The notes: generated from the letters alone by a model not told the origin. A DNA stretch of 64,000 nucleotides from Streptomyces sp. NBRC 110028 (GCF_001417735.1 NZ_BBUZ01000032.1:124001-188000), one strand, 5' to 3'. Shown: positions 1 to 8,587, counted from the stretch's first letter. Program-made: numbers and translations.

Positions 1-87
1 CGCCGGGGCGGGGGCCGCGAGATCGGCCAAGGCGTGCTCCAACTGTCCCTCCGCGGACTGCTCTTCTTCATCATTCCGGTAGTTCAT
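1..87 (-). CDS. N-terminus of a probable anti-sigma factor (cut by window edge)
   Basis: The first 29 residues of a leftward gene are visible, beginning MNYRNDEEEQ. The start codon overlaps the stop of the ECF sigma gene as ATGA, and a strong GGGAGGTGA ribosome site sits just upstream, so translational coupling is likely. A short acidic cytoplasmic start directly downstream of an ECF sigma gene is typical of a zinc-finger or membrane anti-sigma factor. That identity is inferred from position; no zinc-binding motif lies within the visible part. Confidence 0.55.
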   Translation of the reverse strand, partial: MNYRNDEEEQSAEGQLEHALADLAAPAPA

Positions 88-671
88 CTCGTCACCTCCC
101 CCAACACCGACGCCTCGGGTGTCAAAATCTCGCGAAGCGTGCCGATCCCTCTCGATACTTGTGCCTTGACCGTGCCCACAGGACACCCCTGGGCCTCCGC
201 CATATCGCTGTAACTCATCCCGATGACATGGCGCATCACCACCGCGACGCGATGTTTCTCGGGCAGTTCGGTGAGTGCCTTGACCAAAATCGTACGGTCG
301 GCGGATGCCGCCGCCCGCTCCTCCGGGCCCGGACTCTCGTCCGGCCAGCCGTCGCAGGCGTCCTCCGCACGGGTGGCCGACACCGGGTGACGGACTCTGG
401 TACGCACATGATTGCGCCAGACGTTCGCCGCGATCGTCATCAGCCAGGCGCGCGGTTTCAGCTTGCGCCGACGCTCCGGGGAGTAGGTCTGCAGCGCCGA
501 ATAGGCGCGTAAGAAGGTGTCCTGGCCCAGGTCGTCCGCCTCGGCGGCCGATCCTGAGACCCGGAACAGAAAGGCACGCACCGCCGAGGCGTGGACCCTG
601 ACCAGCTCCGTGAAGCCGTCATCGAGGTCCGACGCCAGGCGCTCGGTCAGCTGCTCCGCCGTATCGTCCAT
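84..671 (-). CDS. ECF (sigma-70 family, SigE-like) RNA polymerase sigma factor
   Basis: The 195-residue protein has the two-domain ECF layout. Sigma2 covers about residues 20-95 (ADDLGQDTFLRAYSAL, then the WLMTIAANVWRNH region that meets the -10 element). Sigma4 covers about 130-185 (LPEKHRVAVVMRHVIGMSYS, then a GCPVGTVKAQVSRG helix-turn-helix). It should direct core polymerase to a small stress-type regulon and be held by the product of the overlapping downstream gene. The Leu codon in DTFLRAYS is TTA (plus-strand bases 510-512), so translation may depend on the bldA tRNA. No strong ribosome site precedes the ATG at 671. Confidence 0.92.
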   Translation of the reverse strand: MDDTAEQLTERLASDLDDGFTELVRVHASAVRAFLFRVSGSAAEADDLGQDTFLRAYSALQTYSPERRRKLKPRAWLMTIAANVWRNHVRTRVRHPVSATRAEDACDGWPDESPGPEERAAASADRTILVKALTELPEKHRVAVVMRHVIGMSYSDMAEAQGCPVGTVKAQVSRGIGTLREILTPEASVLGEVTR

Positions 672-679
672 CAGCTACA

Positions 680-707
680 GAAACACCAGGACTTCCGCAA
701 TGGTTGC
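680..707 (-). promoter_or_regulatory. Possible ECF-type autoregulated promoter of the sigma gene
   Basis: Reading leftward, GCAACC (707-702) is followed after about 17 bases by GTTTC (684-680), shortly before the sigma start at 671. An AAC-type -35 with a short -10 is the usual ECF layout, and such genes often autoregulate. The match is by eye only. The rest of 672-991 holds nothing else recognised apart from the strong ribosome site of the next gene. Confidence 0.3.
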
Positions 708-991
708 ACAGCGCCCGTCGGGCTGCCCGGGAGCCGAGCCGGACCCGCATGACACAGCACCGCGCCAGGGCGTACGGGTCAGTCGGGCAGCTGCACCGAC
801 TGGCTGTGCCGGGAGCCGTCGGCCACTGGCTTCCGCGGTGATGCAACCCCCCGGCGGCCGACGGTGTTTCTCCTCCGTCGGTTCGATCACGAGCCGCGCC
901 GTGGGCCGTGGGGCCATGACCGGCCCTCGAGACACCAAGCGGCGCGGGGCGAGCCGGCGGACGTGAGAGTCACCGGAGGAGAGGCAAAGCG

Positions 992-2455
992 ATGACCGAG
1001 CTCCATGCCATCAGTGAGGCGCGGGACAAACCCGCCGAGGAGCGGATGACGCCCCGGCACCGGCTGATTCTGGTTCTCCTGCTCGGTGCCCAGTTCATGC
1101 TCGCGGTCGACTTCTCCGTGCTCAACATCGCCGTGCCGACCATCGGGGCCGACCTCGGCTTCGAGCTGAGCACCCTGCAGTGGATCGTCACCGGCTTCAT
1201 GCTGCCCGCCGCGGGCTTCACGCTGCTGTTCGGCCGCATCGCCGACCTCTTCGGCCGGCGGAATCTCTTCCTGGCGGGCATGCTCATCCTCGGCGCCTCG
1301 TCGCTGGTCGGCGGCCTTGCCCAGTCGCCCGGCATGCTCCTGGCCGGCCGCACCGGACAGGGGCTCGCCACGGCCATGGCGACGCCCGCGGCGATGTCGC
1401 TGCTCACCACGTCATTCCCCGAAGGCCCCTTCCGCCAGCGCGCGCTGGGGCTCAACGGCACCCTTCTCACCGGCGGCTTCGCGCTGGGTTCGGTGCTCGG
1501 CGGGGTGCTGACGGAGCTGTTGAGCTGGCGCTGGGCGTTCCTCATCAACTTGCCGGTCGTCGTGGTGATCCTGGTGTTCGCCCCGCGTGTCCTGAGCGAC
1601 ACCGGCGACCGGACCCGCAGCCGTCTCGACGTTCCCGGCGCGGTCGCGGTCACCGGTGCTCTGGTCAGCATGGTCTACGGCATCTCCGCGACCGAGCAGG
1701 ACGGCTGGGGGGACCCCGTCGTCATCGGCTGCCTGATCCTCGCCGCGGTACTGCTGGTCGCCTTCTGGTTCATCGAGCTGCGCAGCTCCAACCCGCTGGC
1801 GCCGGTCAGCGTGCTCCAGCGGCCCACCGTGCGCTGGGGCAACTTCGCCGGGCTCCTCGTCGTCAGCATGCCGAGTGCCGTGGTCTTCCAGATGACGCTC
1901 TACCTGCAGGACGTCCTCGACTACAAGCCGCTCGCCGCCGGTCTGGCGTTCGGTGGGTCCAGCATCGCCGCCATCGCGGGCGGACTTCTCGCCCCCAAGG
2001 TGATCGGTGCCATCGGCAGCAAGCGCACCCTCGTCACCGCCCTCACCATTCAGGGGCTCGGCCTCATGGGGCTGCTCACCGTGGACCAGGGTGACGCCGG
2101 GATCTACATCGTCCTCGTCGCCGTCGCGGTCGCCTTCTTCGGCCACGCCATGGGTCTCGTCTCCTACACGGTCATCGCCACCTCCGGCCTGCCGAACGAG
2201 GAGCAGGGCCTGGCGACCGGTCTGAGCACGATGAGCCAGCAGATCGCCCTGACGCTCGGCACCCCGGTGCTGGCAGCCGTCGCGGTCTTCGGTGCCGACA
2301 CGGCCGAGGGTGCGAAGGCGAGCATCACCGACACCCTCGACGGCATGCACCTGGCGGTGCTCGTGGGCGCGGTGGCGAGCCTGGCGGTCGCCGGTCTCGT
2401 GGCCGTCTTCTTCCGCTCCGGGGCGGCGGCCCGGAGCGAGGAGTCGACTGCCTGA
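992..2455 (+). CDS. MFS drug/solute exporter, DHA2 (EmrB/QacA) family, 14 TM
   Basis: The 487-residue membrane protein has DHA2 signatures. They include a motif A-like loop (GRIADLFGRRNLF), motif C-like glycine-rich helices (GFALGSVLGGVLTELLSWRWAFLINLP) and a length that fits 14 helices. It would export a hydrophobic compound in exchange for protons. GGAGGAGAGG about ten bases upstream fixes the ATG at 992. It stands alone, divergent from the ECF sigma gene, with a hairpin after it. The substrate cannot be read from sequence. Confidence 0.88.
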   Translation: MTELHAISEARDKPAEERMTPRHRLILVLLLGAQFMLAVDFSVLNIAVPTIGADLGFELSTLQWIVTGFMLPAAGFTLLFGRIADLFGRRNLFLAGMLILGASSLVGGLAQSPGMLLAGRTGQGLATAMATPAAMSLLTTSFPEGPFRQRALGLNGTLLTGGFALGSVLGGVLTELLSWRWAFLINLPVVVVILVFAPRVLSDTGDRTRSRLDVPGAVAVTGALVSMVYGISATEQDGWGDPVVIGCLILAAVLLVAFWFIELRSSNPLAPVSVLQRPTVRWGNFAGLLVVSMPSAVVFQMTLYLQDVLDYKPLAAGLAFGGSSIAAIAGGLLAPKVIGAIGSKRTLVTALTIQGLGLMGLLTVDQGDAGIYIVLVAVAVAFFGHAMGLVSYTVIATSGLPNEEQGLATGLSTMSQQIALTLGTPVLAAVAVFGADTAEGAKASITDTLDGMHLAVLVGAVASLAVAGLVAVFFRSGAAARSEESTA

Positions 2456-2567
2456 GTCCGGCTCCTCGCCCGCTCTGTTCTTCCTCCCCTTGTTGTCCAC
2501 TCCGGCTCCGGCCGGTTCCATGTCGGCGCTATCGGCGTCAGCGGCGGAATGGGGGACGAGGACCTGA

Positions 2568-2591
2568 CCGTCGCTCGCGCGGGAGCGACGG
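2568..2591 (+). terminator. Hairpin downstream of the MFS exporter
   Basis: CCGTCGCTC and GAGCGACGG form a perfect 9-bp stem around a 6-base loop. It lies between the rightward exporter and the leftward repair operon and could serve both. No long T-run follows, which is common in Streptomyces. Confidence 0.5.
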
Positions 2592-2694
2592 CCATCGTCT
2601 GACCGACGGGCGGTGGTGAATGCGAGGGCAAGAATGTGAGTGCGCGGCGTTGCCGAATCGACCGTGGCCTCGGGACTCCGGACCACACTCGGCA

Positions 2695-3387
2695 TCATCT
2701 TCCACAACGCCCGCTGACCTCGACCGCCCGGTCCGTGAGACCGGTGACGCGCATGGTGATGTTCAGGCGCCCGGAGGCGAGCCCCGCGGCGGGGTCGGCG
2801 GTGCCCTCGTAGACCTTGGGCACGCCGTGGTAGATGTACCGGGAGGGGCCGCCGAAGACGAACAGGTCGCCGGAGGCCAGCTCGATGTCGGTGTAGGGCC
2901 TGGTGCGGGTCTCGGTGTTGCCGACGCGGAAGACGCAGGTGTCGCCGATGGACAGCGAGACGACCGGTGCGGAGGACCTCTCGTCCTTGTCCTGGTGCAT
3001 GCCCAGTCTGGCCTGACCGTCGTAGAAGTTGATCAGCGCGGTGTCCGGTGTGTAACCGGCCGCGCCCTGTGCGTCGCCGTACGCGTCCAGCAGGGCGCGG
3101 CGGCCCAACCGGACCATCCAGTCGGGAAACGCGGCGACACGCTCGCCGTTCACATCGCCGGCGGTGCGGGTGTACTTGTAGGGCTGCCAGTGCCAGCCGA
3201 CGCACACCGTCTGCACCGACATCACACCGCCGCGCGGCAGACGGGTATGGCGGATGGGTACCGGGCCGGTGGCCCAGGCGCGGCAGGCGGTGACGAGCTC
3301 GCGCTGCTGTTCCAGGGTGAGCCAGCCGGGCAGGTGCACGGCCCCGGGGGCGACCTCCATGGGCGGGCGGGGGATCAGGGCGGTCAT
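2695..3387 (-). CDS. alkB: AlkB-type 2-oxoglutarate/Fe(II) DNA dealkylase
   Basis: This 230-residue protein is last in the repair operon. It carries the AlkB jelly-roll signature: iron ligands H131 and D133 (MHQDKDE) and H187 (YIYHGVP), followed by an RLNITMR segment with the arginines that bind 2-oxoglutarate. AlkB oxidatively removes methyl groups from N1-methyladenine and N3-methylcytosine. The ATG at 3387 overlaps the upstream stop as ATGA, so it is translationally coupled. Length is normal for the family (about 215-230). Confidence 0.95.
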   Translation of the reverse strand: MTALIPRPPMEVAPGAVHLPGWLTLEQQRELVTACRAWATGPVPIRHTRLPRGGVMSVQTVCVGWHWQPYKYTRTAGDVNGERVAAFPDWMVRLGRRALLDAYGDAQGAAGYTPDTALINFYDGQARLGMHQDKDERSSAPVVSLSIGDTCVFRVGNTETRTRPYTDIELASGDLFVFGGPSRYIYHGVPKVYEGTADPAAGLASGRLNITMRVTGLTDRAVEVSGRCGR

Positions 3388-4247
3388 GCGCTCCTCCCGG
3401 CCGGCGGGTACGAGGTGACCCAGCGCCGGCGTACCTCCCAGGTGCCGCCCTCGGCGGTGGCGCCGCGCAGGCCGTGCAGCGTGTCCGGACCGGTCAGCGC
3501 GGGGAGGCGGGAGTCCTTGAGGGCGGCGAAGGCGACCGTGCGGGCCGGGTCCCAGTCGGTGGAGTGCCGCAGCCGGCGGGCCAGCTGGGCGAGGCCGAGC
3601 GGGGCCGCGGCCATGACCCAGGCGTCGGGCTCCTCGGCGGTCAGCCGGCGCGCCGGCCGCAGCCAGGACGCGGCGCTCTCCGGCCAGTCCACCGTGGCGA
3701 GGACCTTTCCGCCGCGCCCCTTCCACGCGGCCGCGAAGGCCTCGGCGGCGGCGCGGGAGGCCGGGTCCCGGCTGTGGCCGACGGCGACGGTCTCGACGCG
3801 GCCCTCCCTGGAGGCCAACAGGCCCAGCAGGGCGTCGAGTTCGGCGGCGGTGTGCGGGGCGGGGCTGGGCAGGTCGCCGTACGCGTCCAGGTCCTCCGCG
3901 CGGATCAGGGGCGATCGGGACGCCGGTGGTCCCGTGAGGGGGCTCATGGTGTGGGTGTTCTCCCAGTCGGCTTTCCACCGGGCGTACCGCTGGGGGAGGC
4001 ACACGTCGCACGCCCGGTATCCGGCGGCGGTCGCGGTGGCCTCGTCCACGAAGAACACCCGGTGCTTCACGTAGTGGCCGCGGGCGATGGCCCGCAGCGC
4101 GGAGGGGCAGTCCAGACGCCCGTACAGCCGCAGGCGCCGGTGCCCGCCGAGACTACCGGGCGTGGCGCTGCGATACGGCGCCCCCTCGGGGCCGATCAAT
4201 GTGCGGTGCTTCCCGTGCGGGGCGCGGCCGGACGGGGCGGGCGTCAT
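3384..4247 (-). CDS. Ada metal-binding-domain protein with an unassigned C-terminal region
   Basis: Residues about 25-95 resemble the zinc-binding N-domain of Ada (YGRLDCPSALRAIARG, then ACDVCLPQRYARWK). Only three cysteines are present (C47, C80, C83). E. coli Ada uses four, and the position matching methyl-acceptor Cys38 appears to be Gly, so methylphosphotriester repair is doubtful. Residues 101-287 match nothing I recognise and show no AraC-type helix-turn-helix. An internal ATG at residue 101, with GGGAGAAC upstream, could give a separate protein. Both ends overlap neighbours as ATGA. Confidence 0.75.
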   Translation of the reverse strand: MTPAPSGRAPHGKHRTLIGPEGAPYRSATPGSLGGHRRLRLYGRLDCPSALRAIARGHYVKHRVFFVDEATATAAGYRACDVCLPQRYARWKADWENTHTMSPLTGPPASRSPLIRAEDLDAYGDLPSPAPHTAAELDALLGLLASREGRVETVAVGHSRDPASRAAAEAFAAAWKGRGGKVLATVDWPESAASWLRPARRLTAEEPDAWVMAAAPLGLAQLARRLRHSTDWDPARTVAFAALKDSRLPALTGPDTLHGLRGATAEGGTWEVRRRWVTSYPPAGRSA

Positions 4248-4975
4248 GAGGCGTCGTGGAAGACGAGGCCGAGGGTGTGGCGGTGTCCGGAGCGTACGGT
4301 GCTCACACCGTGCCGCATGGGGCCGTTCGCCCAGCCGCGCTTGGAGGCCACCGGGCGGTCCCGGGTGGTGAAGATCAGCCCGTGGCCCTTGGGCAGGGTG
4401 GTGGACGATCCCCTCGACTGTGCGCGGGGGCGCTGCTCGGTCATGATGAACTCGCCGCCGGTGAAGTCCTCGCCGGGCGCGTCGAGACCCACCACGACCT
4501 GGAGCGGAAACAGCATGTCCCCGAACACGTCCCGGTGCAGGGCGTTCCAGTCGCCGGGGCCGTAGCGCAGCAGGATCTGGGCGGACGTGGCCTGCCCCGC
4601 CTCGTGGCACATCGCCAGCCACTCCTCGAGCGTGTCCGGCCACGGCGCGGGCCGGTTCAGCTTGCGGGCCCAGTCGCGGGCGATGGGCAGCAGCCGCGGG
4701 TAGAACGCCTCGCGCAGCTCGCGCACCAGGTCGGGGAGGTCGTGGGTGAAGTAGCGGTACTGGCCCGAACCGAAGCGGTAGCGGGCCATGTCGATGGTCG
4801 TGCGGAAGCGTCCGGTCTCGTCGTACAGTCCGGCGATCCGGCGGCATTCGGCGGGGGTGAGCAGTGGTCCGGTGAGCGCGTTGCCATGCTCGTCGAGTTC
4901 GGCGGTGAGCGCGTCCCAGTCGTCCGCCGCGACGCGGTCGGCCACCTGGCTCGCGGAGCGGGTGGTGTCGGTCAT
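4244..4975 (-). CDS. 2OG-Fe(II) oxygenase of the alkylation-repair operon
   Basis: The 243-residue protein has prolyl-hydroxylase-like oxygenase motifs: HRD at 147-149 as the HxD iron pair, FTGGEFIMTEQRPRAQSR as the core strand region, and GPMRHGV giving the distal His222, followed by nearby arginines. Placement between ogt and the Ada-like gene suggests a role in repairing or sensing alkylation damage. A protein hydroxylase is the alternative. Ribosome site GAAGGAACC precedes the ATG at 4975; a second possible start codon is not in frame. Confidence 0.85.
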   Translation of the reverse strand: MTDTTRSASQVADRVAADDWDALTAELDEHGNALTGPLLTPAECRRIAGLYDETGRFRTTIDMARYRFGSGQYRYFTHDLPDLVRELREAFYPRLLPIARDWARKLNRPAPWPDTLEEWLAMCHEAGQATSAQILLRYGPGDWNALHRDVFGDMLFPLQVVVGLDAPGEDFTGGEFIMTEQRPRAQSRGSSTTLPKGHGLIFTTRDRPVASKRGWANGPMRHGVSTVRSGHRHTLGLVFHDAS

Positions 4976-5037
4976 GATGTGCGGTTCCTTCGGTGTGCTT
5001 CGTCCGGCGGCCGGGTGCGGGCGCCCCGGCCCACAGG

Positions 5038-5541
5038 TCAGATGAGTGTCGGCTGCAGTGCGCCCTCGTGGGTGAGGAGCCACACCTTGCGCTCGACGCC
5101 TCCCGCGTAGCCGCGCATCGTCCCGTCCGCGCCGATCACCCGGTGGCAGGGCCGTACCAGCAGCAGCGGGTTCGCGCCGATCGCCGCGCCCACGGCCTGG
5201 ACCTGCTCGCGCGGCACGCCCAGCCCTTCGGCGAGCTGCCCGTAGGTGGTCGAGGTGCCGTAGGGGATGTGCTCCAGCGCCTGCCATACGCGCCGCTGGA
5301 AGTCCGTGCCGCCGGGCGTGAACGGGATGTCGAAGGCGGTGAGCCCGCCGTCGAAGTACGCGCCCAGCTGCCGGACGATCTCCGTGAACCGGCCGGGCGC
5401 GTGGTGCCGGCCGGGCCGTACGGCCGGGGCGTTCTTCTGCCCGGGCATGGACAGCGAGGTCAGTGTGGCGCCGTCCGGTGTCTCGTCGCCCACCAGCAGC
5501 AGTTCGCCCAGGGGGCTGTCCCATGTGGTGTAGATGGTCAT
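5038..5541 (-). CDS. ogt: Methylated-DNA--protein-cysteine S-methyltransferase (Ogt/MGMT)
   Basis: This 167-residue suicide enzyme transfers the methyl group from O6-methylguanine to its own cysteine. The active-site motif PCHRVIG is intact with C132, and the DNA-binding region [20 protein letters not shown] is canonical. It is the first gene of the leftward four-gene operon. The gap to the oxygenase gene is about 60 bases; the remaining three genes overlap. In E. coli the equivalent activities sit on the single Ada protein plus AlkB. Confidence 0.95.
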   Translation of the reverse strand: MTIYTTWDSPLGELLLVGDETPDGATLTSLSMPGQKNAPAVRPGRHHAPGRFTEIVRQLGAYFDGGLTAFDIPFTPGGTDFQRRVWQALEHIPYGTSTTYGQLAEGLGVPREQVQAVGAAIGANPLLLVRPCHRVIGADGTMRGYAGGVERKVWLLTHEGALQPTLI

Positions 5542-5694
5542 CGTCGCGCTCTCTCATCCTCTGGGGCTTCACTGTCGACGATGCGGGGTCGTGACAGGGA
5601 ATGCTGGCGGTATTCGGACATCACGCTGAGTGGCGCGAGCATCCCCGGGCCGTCGTGGGATGACTCGTGCCCGCTCCGTCCGGGTAGGCGTGCT

Positions 5695-5857
5695 GTGCGG
5701 AACGAGGAGGCGGCCGCGTTCGCCGCGGCCGCCGAGGCGCAGCTGACCGGGCGGCTCGCCGTGTGCGCGGGCAACTGCGGGCCCGGCAACACCCGCGGCC
5801 GTCATCCTCGACGAACTCGCCGACGACGACGCCGTGTTCACCGCCGACACCCCCTGA
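5695..5857 (+). pseudogene. Remnant of a TPP-dependent pyruvate oxidase (PoxB-like)
   Basis: Two fragments in different frames are joined. Bases from 5695 encode [20 protein letters not shown] and [10 protein letters not shown], the N-terminal TPP-site region of PoxB-type enzymes. Bases to 5857 encode [17 protein letters not shown] then a stop, which resembles the start of the C-terminal TPP domain. Several hundred intervening residues are missing. There is no plausible start. Nothing else was recognised in 5542-5948. Confidence 0.75.
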
Positions 5858-5948
5858 TGGGCTTCCTGCCACATACCTTCGCACCTGGCGGGTACCTGGG
5901 GCGCGGCCCGGTCGGGTCCGGGGGCCCTCCGTAGTGAATGGAGACACC

Positions 5949-6176
5949 ATGCTGATGGCACACCCTGCGGTGCTGCGCAATCTCGTCGAGCAGTACGAAA
6001 CCCTCCGGGCCCTCCACACCGACGCGGGCGGTCCTGAGGTGCGGCGGCGCATGGACGACGTGGCCTACACGCTATGCGTCTCCACCGGGACCCGGGACGT
6101 GGACACCGCACTGGCAACCGCCCAGGACCGGCTCAGCAGCGCACTGGCGCGCGACGACTCCGTCGTCGACCTCTGA
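5949..6176 (+). CDS. DUF5133 domain small protein
   Basis: The 75-residue protein begins MLMAHPAVLRNLVEQYETLR and matches the Streptomyces DUF5133 family in length and pattern: an N-terminal helix and a TLCVSTGTRD core. Family function is unknown; members often sit near stress or sigma-factor genes, as here. ATGGAGAC upstream is a weak ribosome site. The protein is cytoplasmic with no membrane segment. Confidence 0.8.
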   Translation: MLMAHPAVLRNLVEQYETLRALHTDAGGPEVRRRMDDVAYTLCVSTGTRDVDTALATAQDRLSSALARDDSVVDL

Positions 6177-6495
6177 GGAAACCGCGAGGCGCGGCGGCGC
6201 GCACCGACTGGTGCGCCGTCACCGCGCGGCTGCCGCTGGGTGACTTCGACGCCACCCCCGACGCCGCGAGCATCCGCGTGCCGGGCCGGTGGCGTTGATT
6301 CCGCGCTGTGCCCCCGGCTGGCGGATGAGTTTGTTTGGGGGTGTGGGCGCGGGGCAGGCGCTGGTTGTGCTTCGGACTGGAGGCACGCCCAAGGGAGCAG
6401 TTCGGCTGCTCGGGGTGTGCTCTGTCCGGCACCCCCCGGCAGGCGGATTTTCACTCCCGTGGTGCTACCGACCATGTGATGAGGGAGACCGCGCC
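6177..6495. other. No recognised gene between DUF5133 and the sigma factor
   Basis: About 320 bases. An open stretch ending near 6298 reads TDWCAVTARLPLGDFDATPD in one frame, but I cannot assign it and it has no start. The last 100 bases presumably hold the sigma-gene promoter; GAGGGAGACC just before 6496 is its ribosome site. Confidence 0.4.
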
Positions 6496-7290
6496 ATGAC
6501 TGCCGTACGCGCACGCAGCAAGCACTCACACGACGACGCTCCCGACACCACCGCCGAGTTCGAGCGCATCGCCGCTTTGCCCGATGGTCCCGAAAAGGAG
6601 GCGCTGCGGCAAGAGGTCGTACGCGCCTGGATGCCGATGGCGGAGCGGCTGGCGAGGCAGTTCCGCAACCGCGGTGAGTCCGCGGAGGATCTGCGGCAGG
6701 TCGCCATGCTCGGCTTGGTCAAGGCCGTCAAGCGTTATGAGCCGGACCGCGGCAGTGCCTTCGCGAGCTTCGCCGTGCCGACCGTTGTGGGGGAGATCAA
6801 GCGCCACTTCCGGGACCACATGTGGGGCGTGCACGTGCCGCGCCGGGTTCAGGAGCTGCGCAACCGGGTGCGGGCCGCGGTGCAGGACCTCACGCGCACC
6901 CCCGATGACCGCTCCCCGAGCGTGGCCGACGTCGCCCGGCACACCGGGATGAGCGAAGAGGACGTCCTGCTGGGGATGGAGGCGATGGAAAGCTTCTCCG
7001 CGCTGTCCCTGGACGCCGAGGTCTCGGGCGCCGACGACGGGTATTCCCTGGCGGATACGCTCGGCGCGCCGGAGCCCTCCTACGACCGTGTGATTCAGCG
7101 CGAGGCCCTGAAGCCCAAGCTGCGTGCCCTGCCCGAACGGGAGCGCCGGATCCTGTACCTGCGCTTCTTCCGCGAGGAGACCCAGGGCCGGATCGCCGAA
7201 CAGCTCGGCATCTCCCAGATGCACGTCTCCCGGCTGATCAGCCGGACCTGCGCCAAGCTGCACGACCAGATCGAGGCCAAGGCGGCGTGA
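6496..7290 (+). CDS. SigB/SigF/SigG-family RNA polymerase sigma factor
   Basis: The 264-residue alternative sigma factor has all regions of the SigF group. Sigma2 reads ESAEDLRQVAMLGLVKAVKR and then SFAVPTVVGEIKRHFRDHMW. Sigma3 covers about residues 120-165 (SVADVARHTGMSEEDVLLGM). Sigma4 ends with LPERERRILYLRFFREETQG and an AEQLGISQMHVSRLI helix-turn-helix. In Streptomyces these paralogues act in stress and differentiation and are held by anti-sigma kinases. No such partner lies beside it here. Start chosen at 6496 by the ribosome site; longer in-frame starts exist upstream. Confidence 0.93.
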   Translation: MTAVRARSKHSHDDAPDTTAEFERIAALPDGPEKEALRQEVVRAWMPMAERLARQFRNRGESAEDLRQVAMLGLVKAVKRYEPDRGSAFASFAVPTVVGEIKRHFRDHMWGVHVPRRVQELRNRVRAAVQDLTRTPDDRSPSVADVARHTGMSEEDVLLGMEAMESFSALSLDAEVSGADDGYSLADTLGAPEPSYDRVIQREALKPKLRALPERERRILYLRFFREETQGRIAEQLGISQMHVSRLISRTCAKLHDQIEAKAA

Positions 7291-7355
7291 GGCTCTCCAG
7301 GCCCCTGACGTACCCCCGGCGCCCGGCGGAGCACTTCGACGGGAGGCGGGCGCGG

Positions 7356-8027
7356 TCAGTTCGTGGTGCGGCGCTGGTCCCCGCTGCCCTGCCGCAGCCG
7401 GTCGGTGTGGCGGGTCATGGTGTCGACGAGATCGGCGAGATCGGCGTGACGTGCCGTCAGGTGCTGATGGGTCTCGGCGAGCGGGGCGACGAGCCGGGCG
7501 GGGTCGTCGTGGGCGAGGGCGTCCGCCAGCCGGGCGATGTGGCCATGGGCCTCGGCGGGCAGGTCGGTGAGCGCGGTGACCTGCCCGGCGAGTCGGCGCA
7601 GGTCGGCGGCGTTGCCACGGGCCCAGGAGGTGACGGTGCGGTCGGCGGCGCGGCGGTCACGGGTGGCCTGCACGCGCTGCTCCCCGGTGGCGCCGGGGGC
7701 GCCGGGCCGTACGCGCAGATAGCGGCGCTCGGCGGCCTGGCGGCTCGCCACGCCCAGGGGGTGTGCGAGCTCGGCCCAGCTGGCGCCCGCCTCACGAGCC
7801 GTCTCGATCAGCCACGGCTCCCACCCGGCGAGCTGGTCCCGCAGCTCCCGCAGCAGCAACAGCGCGCCCAGAGCCTGCTCCGAGCTGGTCCGGTCCGGCT
7901 CCGGCGCCCGGCCCGGCGGGGTGGTGGCGCTGCGCACGGCGTCGTTGATGGCCTCCAACGCCGCCGCGGTGGCGGGGAACGAGATGGGTGCGGGGTCGGG
8001 TCCGCGGGATTCCTCCGGGCTGGTCAT
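7356..8027 (-). CDS. rheA: Probable RheA-type thermosensor repressor of hsp18
   Basis: The 223-residue protein is mostly Ala/Leu-rich helix. It contains an [23 protein letters not shown] segment, about residues 85-107, that looks like a helix-turn-helix. RheA of Streptomyces albus has almost the same length, is transcribed divergently from hsp18 and binds a TGTCATC-N5-GATGACA operator. All three features are present here. It should bind at normal temperature and release on heat shock, derepressing hsp18 and itself. GAGAGGG precedes the ATG at 8027. Confidence 0.85.
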   Translation of the reverse strand: MTSPEESRGPDPAPISFPATAAALEAINDAVRSATTPPGRAPEPDRTSSEQALGALLLLRELRDQLAGWEPWLIETAREAGASWAELAHPLGVASRQAAERRYLRVRPGAPGATGEQRVQATRDRRAADRTVTSWARGNAADLRRLAGQVTALTDLPAEAHGHIARLADALAHDDPARLVAPLAETHQHLTARHADLADLVDTMTRHTDRLRQGSGDQRRTTN

Positions 8028-8040
8028 GGCACACCCTCTC

Positions 8041-8086
8041 TGTCATCGCATCGACGACATCAGCGTTTGTCATCGTTTCGATGACA
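8041..8086. promoter_or_regulatory. Two RheA-type operators in the rheA/hsp18 divergent promoter
   Basis: A perfect inverted repeat TGTCATCG-TTT-CGATGACA occupies 8068-8086. A second copy with one mismatch, TGTCATCG-CAT-CGACGACA, occupies 8041-8059. The centres are 27 bases apart. Both fit the published RheA site TGTCATC-N5-GATGACA. The near copy abuts the rheA start, consistent with autorepression. Confidence 0.88.
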
Positions 8087-8152
8087 TGCTACAACGGAGG
8101 CAGGTTGCAGCGCATTGGCGGTACTGCCCAAGACCACTGGAGGTGTTTCCTG

Positions 8153-8587
8153 ATGTTGATGCGCACCGACCCCTTCCGCGAGCTCGACCGGCTCACCCAG
8201 CAGCTCGTGGGGTCCACCGGTACCTGGTCCAGGCCGTCCACGATGCCGATGGACGCCTACCGCGAGGGCGACGACTATGTGATCGCCCTCGACCTCCCCG
8301 GCGTCTCGACCGACGCCATCGACATCGACGTCGAGCGGAACATGCTCACCGTCAAGGCGGAGCGGAGGCCGCTCGCCAAGGCCGACGATGTGCAGATGGA
8401 GCTGTCCGAGCGGCCCCTGGGCGTGTTCTCCCGCCAGCTCATGCTGGCCGACACCCTCGACACCGAGCACATCAGGGCCGACTACGACGCCGGTGTCCTG
8501 ACCCTGCGCATCCCCATCGCCGAGCGGGCCAAGCCCCGCAAGATCGCCATCGGCGAGGGCGCCGGGCGCAAGCAGATCAGCGGCTGA
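8153..8587 (+). CDS. hsp18: Small heat-shock protein Hsp18 (Hsp20/alpha-crystallin family)
   Basis: This 144-residue ATP-independent holdase begins [14 protein letters not shown], typical of actinobacterial Hsp18. The alpha-crystallin domain runs from about residue 35 to 135 and ends with the signature [22 protein letters not shown] precedes the ATG at 8153. It is transcribed away from the rheA-like gene through the paired operators. Oligomerises in the cytoplasm to hold unfolding proteins under heat. Confidence 0.95.
   Translation: MLMRTDPFRELDRLTQQLVGSTGTWSRPSTMPMDAYREGDDYVIALDLPGVSTDAIDIDVERNMLTVKAERRPLAKADDVQMELSERPLGVFSRQLMLADTLDTEHIRADYDAGVLTLRIPIAERAKPRKIAIGEGAGRKQISG

Noticed and set aside
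2620-4074. Long rightward open frame across the alkB and Ada-like genes
   Set aside because: Antisense of two genes with clear motifs; long antisense frames are usual at high GC.
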